Source: an uncultured bacterium (GTDB taxonomy: Bacteria; Bdellovibrionota_C; UBA2361; JANWWW01). From it: DNA of 11,926 nucleotides. Below, piece after piece: positions 6,226 to 11,926 of the stretch. The stretch lies in contig CALHSA010000018.1 of NCBI GenBank assembly GCA_938038205.1, positions 1 through 11,926 of the forward strand, given 5' to 3'. The position numbers and the translations under genes were made by a program. Every line of letters begins with the position of its first letter. The stretch's first letter is position 1. Under the pieces are notes generated by a model, which saw nothing but the letters and a program-made list of their open reading frames with translations, had not been told where the DNA came from and did not search any database.

Positions 6226-7535
6226 CTTTTACTTGCCAAGATCTTTATACCCATCTCTAATGCTTCTGTCATACTATAAGCCTCATCAGGCTTTTGTTGG
6301 AAAAACTGAGTTATTTCATCCTTCAATTTAATTGCTAAATCTAACACGGGATCAACTCCGGGCTTGTAGGCTCCAACTAAAACAAGATCTTTGTTCTGCT
6401 CATAAGCGCCTAATAAACTTCTAATACAGGTTGCAAAATTCTTAAAATTCTTACTTTGAAGCTCCTGAGCTAGTCTAGAGATGCTTTTTAGAATATCAAC
6501 CGCTGGATAGATCTCTTGGTTTGCAAGTTCACGAGATAGAATTATGTGCCCATCTAAAATAGCCCTTACAGCATCAGAAACTGGCTCATCAATATCATCT
6601 CCCTCAACAAGAACTGTTAAAAAGCTGGTTAAACTTCCCTGACTTGATGAGTTACCAAATCTCTCAAGATATTTTGCTAGAAAATGAAAGCAAGAGGGAG
6701 GATAGCCCCGAGAGACAGGTAGTTCTCTTAAAGTTACTCCTAGCTCTCTTAAACTTTGTGCTAATCTTGTTACACTATCAAAAAGAAAAAGAACATCCTT
6801 CCCAGAATCTCTAAAATACTCAGCATATGCTAAAGCTAACATTGCTGCTCTGATTTTTCTGATGGATGATTCCTCAGCTGTGCTAACAATAACCACCGAC
6901 TTCGAAAGACCATCTTTTAGATCTCTGTCAATAAACTCCCTAATTTCTCTACCACGCTCACCAACCAAGCAGATAACATTAACATCGGCTGAGGAGTTTC
7001 TAGCTATCATACCCAGTAAGGTTGATTTACCAACTCCGGCACCTGAAAAAATCCCCATCCTCTGGCCTTTTCCCGTAGTAAGCAGTAAGTCAATGACCTT
7101 TACTTTTGTTTCAAAAATATCTTTTATTGGCTTTCTCTCAAGTGGATTAGGAGCCGGACGATATAGATCAATATAAGCCTCAGATAGAAGAGGCCCTAGA
7201 TTATCTATTGGTGAATTAAAACAGTTCAAAACCCTTCCTAGCGCTTTAAAACCTACCCCAACCGAATCTGATTGTGAATCCGCCTCAACTTGGGCTCCCG
7301 GATAAATTTTTAAATTTTCATCAAATGGTAGAAGGATACACTTTCCGTTCTCGTATCCGATAACTTGAGCCAGTGCACTTAATCCTTTTAACTTAATTCT
7401 CACTGGAGTATTCACCTCAACCATTGGACCAATACTTTCAATTCTATTACCTCTTACCTCCGTAACTTTCCCTAGAAACTTAAGTGTTTGAATATTCTCA
7501 ATCTCAGAGTACAACCACTCAAATGAGTTTGTCAT
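6222..7535 (-). CDS. fliI: FliI, flagellar type III export ATPase
   Basis: At 437 residues this is the usual size. It is homologous to F1 beta subunits. The Walker A loop is GAGVGKST at 165-172, the Walker B strand is DVLFLFD at about 247-253, and there is a GERGREIREF motif at 192-201. The beta-barrel N-domain covers about 18-90, with the export-family segment RGYPPS at 276-281. In the cell it forms a hexamer at the base of the export gate, regulated by FliH and capped by FliJ, and helps unload chaperone-substrate complexes. The ATG overlaps the fliH stop as ATGA and the stop overlaps the fliJ GTG. Nothing looks truncated; the first few residues before the N-domain are short. Confidence 0.97.
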   Translation of the reverse strand: MTNSFEWLYSEIENIQTLKFLGKVTEVRGNRIESIGPMVEVNTPVRIKLKGLSALAQVIGYENGKCILLPFDENLKIYPGAQVEADSQSDSVGVGFKALGRVLNCFNSPIDNLGPLLSEAYIDLYRPAPNPLERKPIKDIFETKVKVIDLLLTTGKGQRMGIFSGAGVGKSTLLGMIARNSSADVNVICLVGERGREIREFIDRDLKDGLSKSVVIVSTAEESSIRKIRAAMLALAYAEYFRDSGKDVLFLFDSVTRLAQSLRELGVTLRELPVSRGYPPSCFHFLAKYLERFGNSSSQGSLTSFLTVLVEGDDIDEPVSDAVRAILDGHIILSRELANQEIYPAVDILKSISRLAQELQSKNFKNFATCIRSLLGAYEQNKDLVLVGAYKPGVDPVLDLAIKLKDEITQFFQQKPDEAYSMTEALEMGIKILASKR

Positions 7536-8185
7536 AAGAATATTTTTTCTTTAATCTCCTCTAATCTCTCAAAAGGTGCTAATGCTACCCCTCCTGTGGT
7601 TGTTTCAATGATACATCCAGCTTTTACAGTGGGATCAGCAACAAACTCTATTCCCTCAAATTTTTTAGCTCTACTTAAGTTTATTAACTTAAGATTCTCA
7701 TAATCCTCGGGAGCGAAATGAATTTTAGTTATCTGCGCAATTCTCTGAATCTTAATTATTTCTTTTAAAAAACTCTCTATATAGACAGGATTATATTTAA
7801 CCCCATAGAAAAGTAATTTTTCAGCAAGCAAAATAGAGGCTTTAACACACTCTTTTTCAAGAGTTTCCTTGTAAAATTCAAGTTGCTTTTGAATATCTTC
7901 AATAACTGTTTCAACTCGTTGAGATAACTGTTGTTTTAAAACATCAATCTCTTCAGCAAGATCAGCTCTGCATTTCTCATATCCTTCCAAATAACCCTCC
8001 TCTCTAGCTTGAGTAATCCTCTCCTCTAACTCTTTTATTTTTCTCTCAAAAACTTCTCTCTCACTAACCGGTCTTACAATTTCATAGTCTGCCTCAAAAA
8101 AATTAACTGAACTCTCAAAATTATCCGTTACAAATTTTTCATTTAAATTAGCATAATCAAGCTTATCGGGTATAAATTGATCCAT
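7532..8185 (-). CDS. fliH: FliH, flagellar export ATPase regulator
   Basis: This predicts 217 residues. The N-terminal 40 residues are acidic and variable. Residues about 45-125 are helical coiled coil containing the small-residue helix motif EEGYLEGYEKC (61-71), a short version of the G-x-x-x-G repeats typical of FliH. The C-terminal domain ends in VADPTVKAGCIIETTTGGVA and then a final helix, matching the FliH/V-ATPase E-like fold (D-P-x-x-x-x-G-G/C-x-I-E-T-x-x-G). FliH dimers inhibit FliI and tether it to the C-ring through FliN. It starts 2 nt after the fliF stop and overlaps fliI by 4 nt. In most operons of this type fliG lies between fliF and fliH; here there is no space for it. Confidence 0.92.
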   Translation of the reverse strand: MDQFIPDKLDYANLNEKFVTDNFESSVNFFEADYEIVRPVSEREVFERKIKELEERITQAREEGYLEGYEKCRADLAEEIDVLKQQLSQRVETVIEDIQKQLEFYKETLEKECVKASILLAEKLLFYGVKYNPVYIESFLKEIIKIQRIAQITKIHFAPEDYENLKLINLSRAKKFEGIEFVADPTVKAGCIIETTTGGVALAPFERLEEIKEKIFL

Positions 8186-8187
8186 TT

Positions 8188-9792
8188 TTACAATCTACCC
8201 TCATTAAGCCAGTAGCGTATTAAAAGTGCAGCTTGGCTTGGATTCTCATTCACCATCTGGGTATTCTCAGCTAATAGTTGCTCTAACTGTTCAATGTCTA
8301 CAGCAGATTCAATCTCTGGAAGTTTTGCAGTAATCTTTCTCTCCTGAGCAAGCTCTTTCTCAAGCTCCTCTAAGCCTGCTGGTAGCAACCTTGATATATC
8401 AACCTCCTGCTCAGATTTAGAGGTAACAAACTTAACTAAGGGTTTAATAACCAAGAGGAATAGCAATAAAATTAAAACAGTTGGAGCAACTATTTTTAAA
8501 GCCTCAAAAACCATCGAAATTTTTTGAGCAGAATTTAACTCCTCAAGAATCTTAGGATCAGGAGTGTAGAAAGGAACACTCTCAACAGTTACAGAGTCTC
8601 CTCTAGCAGGATTAAAACCAATAGCCTTTTTTACAATATCCTCCAACTGTGCTAATCTCTCCTGAGAAAGAGGTTTAAACTGTTTTACTCCCTCAGCATT
8701 TTGAGCTTCCACATACTCACCATCAACTAAAACAGCTACCGTAATTCTTTTTATTGAGCCTCTTACTGTTTGACTTCTTATGACCGATTTAGAAACCTCA
8801 AAATTTTTTATTACCTCTTGTTTTGATTCCTGCTCTTTGGTTTGTGGAGTTACTAAATTAGGAGCCTCTGGCATATTAGATATAACTCCAGGAACACCTG
8901 CTCTACCGGACTCATACGCATTTCCAACATTAATGGCCCTCTCAGACCTTACGGCAATTAAATTTGGATCATATATTTCTTCCTCCCTTATAGCCTCAGT
9001 ATTATCAAGCTCAACAGCTACACGAGCTACAACCTTACCAGGCCCCAGCACCCTTGATAATAATTCTTCTACCTGTCTTGAGTAGTATGTCTCTAATTTT
9101 GTTTTATCGTTTAAAAGCTCTCTTTCTGATTCTCCCTCTCCGACGGTAAGTAATCTGCCAGTTGAGTCCACTATGGAAACCTTTGAAGGTTCCAACCCTT
9201 CCACACTCCCGGCCACCAGATTTGCAATTCCCTTTATTTGCTCTGGGGTTAATGAGTGGCCCGGACGAAGTTTAAGGTAAACAGAAGCTGTGGCTCCGCG
9301 AGATTGCTGAAAAATAGATCTCTCAGGTTTTACTATGTGCACCCTAGCAGATTGAACCCCATCAATGCTCTTAATCGTTTTTTCAAGCTCTCCTTGTAAG
9401 GCTCGTGTGTACTTTATTTTTTCTAAAAAAGCACTGGTGCCAATTCCAGAATTCTCTAAAATCTCAAATCCAAAAGATCCTTGACGCGGTAAACCAAGGG
9501 AGGCAAGATTTATCCTAAGCTCGTGAACTAATTCAGGTGGACTGACTTTTATACTCTTGCCATCAGATGAAATTTCATAAGCAATTTTTTTTGACTTTAA
9601 ATGGTCAATAATTGCCGACGCATCTGCCTGATCCAGATCAGAAAAAAGGGTTGCGTAACTAGGTTTCTGCGACCATCGTATTGCTAAAACCAATAGAATC
9701 GCTGAGCCGATTATAAGGGTTGGAATAGCTATCTTCTGACTAATTGGAAGTTTTAAATAACTTTCTACTATTTTTTCAAAGGGACCAAACAT
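8188..9792 (-). CDS. fliF: FliF, flagellar MS-ring protein
   Basis: At 534 residues this is within the family range. The first transmembrane helix is at about 21-39. The YscJ/FliF ring-building domains span about 45-220 and include LRINLASLGLPRQGSFGFEI and ARVHIVKPERS. The beta-collar region includes GVPGVISNMPEAP near 299-311. The second transmembrane helix is at about 431-450, followed by a cytoplasmic tail to 534. The tail keeps an acidic helical end (about 500-534, closing QAALLIRYWLNEGRL) of the kind that binds the FliG N-domain, so a FliG partner should exist elsewhere in the genome. The protein forms the MS ring in the inner membrane, the first structure built. An AAGG sits a few bases before the ATG, one of the few plausible ribosome-binding sites here. 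The gap from fliE is 5 nt. Confidence 0.97.
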   Translation of the reverse strand: MFGPFEKIVESYLKLPISQKIAIPTLIIGSAILLVLAIRWSQKPSYATLFSDLDQADASAIIDHLKSKKIAYEISSDGKSIKVSPPELVHELRINLASLGLPRQGSFGFEILENSGIGTSAFLEKIKYTRALQGELEKTIKSIDGVQSARVHIVKPERSIFQQSRGATASVYLKLRPGHSLTPEQIKGIANLVAGSVEGLEPSKVSIVDSTGRLLTVGEGESERELLNDKTKLETYYSRQVEELLSRVLGPGKVVARVAVELDNTEAIREEEIYDPNLIAVRSERAINVGNAYESGRAGVPGVISNMPEAPNLVTPQTKEQESKQEVIKNFEVSKSVIRSQTVRGSIKRITVAVLVDGEYVEAQNAEGVKQFKPLSQERLAQLEDIVKKAIGFNPARGDSVTVESVPFYTPDPKILEELNSAQKISMVFEALKIVAPTVLILLLFLLVIKPLVKFVTSKSEQEVDISRLLPAGLEELEKELAQERKITAKLPEIESAVDIEQLEQLLAENTQMVNENPSQAALLIRYWLNEGRL

Positions 9793-9797
9793 ACCTT

Positions 9798-10091
9798 TTA
9801 AATCTGCATTCTAGTTAACTCTTCGTAAATTCTAATTACTTTGTTTTTAATTTGGTTAAGAAGTTGAACTGATAACTCTGCTTTCTGAGCTGCAATAGCT
9901 ACATCATGAAGTTCCACTCCCTGGCCTGTTAGATGCTTAATTGTCATTTCATTCGCTTTATTCTCTAATTCTCCAACTTTTTTTATCGCTTCACTTAAAG
10001 CATCTAAAAACCCTTGCGAGTCCTGTTTTTTTACACTCTCACCTGATTGAGTTAATGGTAATCCAGATTGTAATAATGTTTTAATCTTCAT
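9798..10091 (-). CDS. fliE: FliE, MS-ring/rod junction protein
   Basis: This predicts 97 residues, the typical length. The family signature is in the C-terminal half: DVAIAAQKAELSVQLLNQIK (62-81) followed by IRIYEELTRMQI at the very end, the conserved terminal helix that packs in the export gate and joins FliF to the FlgB rod. It has no signal peptide because it is exported by the flagellar type III apparatus itself. It starts 1 nt after the flgC stop and ends 5 nt before fliF. An AGGA in the end of flgC may serve as a distant ribosome-binding site. Confidence 0.95.
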   Translation of the reverse strand: MKIKTLLQSGLPLTQSGESVKKQDSQGFLDALSEAIKKVGELENKANEMTIKHLTGQGVELHDVAIAAQKAELSVQLLNQIKNKVIRIYEELTRMQI

Positions 10092-10092
10092 A

Positions 10093-10512
10093 CTACAAAT
10101 TCCTCAAAAGATCTCTAATTGAGTTATTCATTTCAGTGATAGTTTTTAACACCTCAATCTGAGCCTGATACACTTTAGACGCTGTTAACATCTCCGTCAT
10201 TGCCTCAACTGGATTAATATTTGGATATTTGACAAATCCCTTCTCATCTGCATCTGGATGTGTGGGGTCAAAAACCAACCTTGGAGGGGAGTTATCTTTC
10301 ACAACCGCTTGCACTACTGGTGCCTGCAAGGTAAAAATACCCAGCTCAGATTCAAATTTAGATACTGGCACCGACCGTTGAACAACCATTTTTTTTGCAT
10401 AAGGCTCGCCAGTCTCAGTTTTGGTAGTTTCGATGTTAGCTAAATTAGAGGCTAGAACATTTAATCGAGTTCTTGCAGCACTCAAACCAGCAGCAATAAT
10501 CTCAAAGCTCAT
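10093..10512 (-). CDS. flgC: FlgC, flagellar proximal rod protein
   Basis: At 139 residues this is normal for FlgC. The N-terminus (SFEIIAAGLSAARTRLNVLA) leads into the rod/hook-family signature ASNLANIETTKTETGEPYAKK at about 21-41. The FlgC-specific middle includes VVKDNSPPRLVFDPTHPDAD and GFVKYPNINPVEAMTEML. The C-terminus (ASKVYQAQIEVLKTITEMNN) is the amphipathic helix that pairs with the N-terminal helix in the rod. The protein is secreted through the flagellar export system and builds the proximal rod with FlgB and FlgF. It follows flgB by 2 nt, and an AAAGGG inside the end of flgB may act in initiation. Confidence 0.96.
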   Translation of the reverse strand: MSFEIIAAGLSAARTRLNVLASNLANIETTKTETGEPYAKKMVVQRSVPVSKFESELGIFTLQAPVVQAVVKDNSPPRLVFDPTHPDADEKGFVKYPNINPVEAMTEMLTASKVYQAQIEVLKTITEMNNSIRDLLRNL

Positions 10513-10514
10513 AT

Positions 10515-10916
10515 TTAAAAACCCTTTATCACACTTAAAATCATTTGATACTTATGCTTCAGAAGTGAGGAGGCTGTTTGATAATAAGATTTTGTAAATT
10601 TTAATTTAGCCATCTCAACATCTAGATCAACATTATTTCCATCAGGCTTCTCTGTGCCTAGAATCTCCTCTTTAGGTTTAATCTCGGTTGTATCTTTACT
10701 GCTTGTAAGATGTTTAGAATTAGTTGTTTTTAATTCAGTATCCTGGGGTAATGCTGATTGCAGGTAATCAAAAAATTTGATGTCTTTGGCTCTGTACCCT
10801 GGAGTTTCAATGTTTGATAGATTTGATGCTATAAATTTCTGCCTTAAAGATGCCATCTTTAAAGCAGTTTCCAGAAACTCTGTTCTGCCTGTCAAAATTC
10901 TGTCAAGGAAAGACAT
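10515..10916 (-). CDS. flgB: FlgB, flagellar proximal rod protein, first gene of the operon
   Basis: This predicts 133 residues from ATG at 10916. The N-terminus MSFLDRIL precedes the rod signature ASNLSNIETPGYRAKDIKF, matching FlgB. The central part (about 55-90) is polar and low in complexity, as usual. The C-terminus LKFTKSYYQTASSLLKHKYQ and onward is the conserved terminal helix. The frame is open 18 nt further upstream to a TTG at 10934, but the added residues (MQIPLL) are not FlgB-like, so I place the start at the ATG. No Shine-Dalgarno precedes it. The mature 3' end of tmRNA lies 31 nt upstream on the same strand, so flgB is probably read through from the ssrA promoter or from a promoter squeezed into this gap (TATAAA at 10942-10937 has no -35). 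Confidence 0.93.
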   Translation of the reverse strand: MSFLDRILTGRTEFLETALKMASLRQKFIASNLSNIETPGYRAKDIKFFDYLQSALPQDTELKTTNSKHLTSSKDTTEIKPKEEILGTEKPDGNNVDLDVEMAKLKFTKSYYQTASSLLKHKYQMILSVIKGF

Positions 10917-10947
10917 CAAAAGTGGGATTTGCAAAATTTATACTAGA

Positions 10948-11332
10948 TGGTGGAGGCGGGGGGAATCGAACCCCCGTCCAGAAAGCTGAACCAAGCCACT
11001 TTCTACGCGCGTATCTTGTTTTTAAATTCGCTAAGATTGGGCAAACAAGCAAACCCAATCAAAGCTAGGCTTTATACTAGGTTTTTAAGTCAAAGCCTAA
11101 CCCTTAAAAACCCCACTTGTTTTTAAACTTAGAGTGCCCAAGCAGCTAAGCATCTCTAAGCCCGGCTTGGTGAGTTCTTTCAGCAAGCCTTAAAATCTAA
11201 GCTGCTAATGGCATAGCAGCATAGAAGTCATCTTCGTTGGCAGTTATTTGCCTTGGGTTTTTAAAGAGGTCCTCCCAAACCTCTGCGCGCTTATGGCTCT
11301 TCAGATCTTCCTGTCGAGCCCTTTACGCCCCC
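10948..11332 (-). ncRNA. ssrA: tmRNA (transfer-messenger RNA)
   Basis: This is a 385-nt one-piece tmRNA that rescues stalled ribosomes with SmpB. The 5' end GGGGGCGTAAAGGGCTCGAC (11332 downward) and the 3' end CGCCTCC-A-CCA (ending 10948) form a 7-bp acceptor stem with one G-U pair; the CCA is encoded. The T arm is GGGGG-TTCGATT-CCCCC. The tag frame runs from a GCC resume codon to TAG at 11241-11197 and encodes ANEDDFYAAMPLAA, with the hydrophobic PLAA end recognised by ClpXP-type proteases. The usual pseudoknot-rich spacer follows, including AT-rich inverted segments around 11050-11130. It lies 31 nt upstream of flgB on the same strand. Confidence 0.97.
11197..11241 (-). other. tmRNA tag-peptide reading frame
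   Basis: Resume codon GCC is preceded by AAATAACT, close to the usual U-A-x-x-C/U context. It is followed by codons for N-E-D-D-F-Y-A-A-M-P-L-A-A and a TAG stop. The tag has 14 residues including the resume alanine. The acidic start and the PLAA end are standard; the use of GCC rather than GCA, and TAG as stop, are small local traits. Confidence 0.9.
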
Positions 11333-11341
11333 ATAATATTT

Positions 11342-11347
11342 ATTATA
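11342..11347 (-). promoter_or_regulatory. Likely -10 element of the ssrA promoter
   Basis: A perfect TATAAT lies on the minus strand at 11347-11342, ending 9 nt before the mature tmRNA 5' end, so the primary transcript would carry a short leader for RNase P to remove. The best -35 (TCAACA, 4 of 6) is at a 19-bp spacing, and the spacer is an A-rich tract. This may also drive the flagellar operon. Confidence 0.45.
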
Positions 11348-11483
11348 ATCATTTTTTTCTTTTTTTTGTTGAATTTATCCAAAGCTTACAATTCCAATTT
11401 AAAGACAAAATTCTTAAAAATTATTTAAAGAATAATTCAAAGTTTAAAAGCCTTGGTTAATGTTAACTGCGTTTTAATTTACT

Positions 11484-11492
11484 TTATCCACA
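11484..11492 (+). promoter_or_regulatory. Perfect DnaA-box match (TTATCCACA)
   Basis: TTATCCACA equals the E. coli high-affinity DnaA box. A one-mismatch copy, TTATCCAAA, lies at 11375-11383 in the same orientation. Both are in the AT-rich gap. Two sites do not make an origin, and this organism's DnaA preference is unknown. Confidence 0.3.
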
Positions 11493-11614
11493 AGTAATTA
11501 AAAAAGTTTAATAGTGTGTTTAGGCATTTACTGAGTACTTGATAAAGTTACTCGCAAGGGTTTAAAAAGCTTAAATTTTGAGTAAAGATAGTAGTGTTTT
11601 CAATTTTTAAAAAA

Positions 11615-11628
11615 ATAGAGATCTCTAT
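11615..11628. repeat. 14-bp perfect palindrome flanked by A runs
   Basis: ATAGAGATCTCTAT is a perfect palindrome centred at 11621/11622, bordered by A tracts on both sides. With no loop it suits a dimeric DNA-binding protein better than a hairpin terminator. No gene is close enough to name the regulator. Confidence 0.45.
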
Positions 11629-11926
11629 AAAAAACATTTAATCTTTTTAAACAGAACCAAGAAAATACACTTTGATACTAAAAAATTTATTTGATGTTAG
11701 TTGTTAAAAAATTTATGTACTTTAAACTAATACGAACCAAATTTTAAAGAATTTAGCCTAGTTCTAGTATAACTTAAAAAAACTGAAATTTTAGATACTC
11801 TAAATCCATTAGTGTAAAGCCATATTTTTTTTGAGAAAATGAGAGTTCGTAACATTTAAGATAAAATACTAATTACTTTAAACTTCAATTAAGTGTTTCG
11901 ACGTTAAAAAAAAACTAAGTTGTTAT

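Larger units (their letters stand above)
11333..11926. other. AT-rich non-coding stretch upstream of ssrA
   Basis: These 594 nt hold no credible reading frame on either strand: stops are frequent and no ORF resembles a protein. The sequence is dominated by A and T runs. Besides the ssrA promoter it contains a perfect DnaA-box match, a 14-bp palindrome and many TTTAAA/TTAAACT-like words. In a window otherwise packed to a few bases between genes, this gap is unusual and may be regulatory or an origin flank. Confidence 0.6.

Noticed and set aside
10917-10934. TTG start for flgB 18 nt upstream
   Set aside because: The added residues do not resemble FlgB, whereas the ATG at 10916 gives the usual MSFLDRIL-type N-terminus.
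10916-10950. Sigma-54 promoter upstream of flgB
   Set aside because: A TTGC occurs, but no GG lies at the required distance upstream, so the -24/-12 pattern fails.
10777-11068. Two plus-strand open frames running from flgB into the ssrA 3' end
   Set aside because: They are antisense to flgB and to the tmRNA acceptor and T-arm; composition is that of the RNA gene.
11050-11160. Direct and inverted TTTTTAAG/AAAACC segments as a possible mobile or CRISPR-like repeat
   Set aside because: They lie within tmRNA and are explained by its pseudoknot stems.
11237-11460. Plus-strand open frames of 63 and 70 codons
   Set aside because: They overlap the tmRNA 5' half on the opposite strand and continue into poly-T; no domain or start signal.

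Overview
The window is AT-rich and densely coded. It reads as chromosomal DNA from a flagellated, probably Gram-negative bacterium: it has predicted lipoproteins, a lytic transglycosylase and a MotE-like stator-chaperone gene. Arginine is mostly AGA/AGG. The phylum cannot be fixed from the sequence alone; nothing here is phage or plasmid in character, and no IS element or CRISPR array was seen.

Layout, left to right. (1) 1-232, minus strand: the 5' end of a flagellin/FlgL-family gene with a convincing sigma-28 promoter just upstream. (2) 365-448: tRNA-Leu(UAG) with its own promoter, followed after 7 nt by a plus-strand pair: an FHA-domain protein with a C-terminal membrane anchor and a small four-cysteine exported protein. 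(3) 1584-3130, minus: a phosphomannomutase/phosphoglucomutase and a coupled 58-aa membrane protein. (4) 3131-4497, plus: an unrecognised 409-aa protein starting directly against the mutase start codon (CATATG), with a coupled 46-aa lipoprotein. (5) 4669-5169, plus: a lipoprotein transglycosylase. (6) 5172-10916, minus: one tightly packed flagellar operon in the order flgB-flgC-fliE-fliF-fliH-fliI-fliJ-motE. It builds the proximal rod, the MS ring and the export ATPase complex. fliG, usually between fliF and fliH, is absent. (7) 10948-11332, minus: tmRNA (ssrA) directly upstream of flgB. (8) 11333-11926: an AT-rich stretch with no gene, holding a perfect DnaA-box match and a 14-bp palindrome.

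Two themes stand out. First, stable RNA genes sit directly at the head of protein operons (tRNA-Leu before the FHA gene, tmRNA before flgB) with almost no room for separate promoters. Second, several transcription-unit starts have no Shine-Dalgarno sequence and -10-like elements very near the start codon, which suggests leaderless or near-leaderless messages. Two short genes (58 and 46 codons) were found by reading junctions by eye. No clearly novel defence or mobile system is visible. The least explained genes are the 409-aa protein with its lipoprotein, and the FHA/exported-protein pair.
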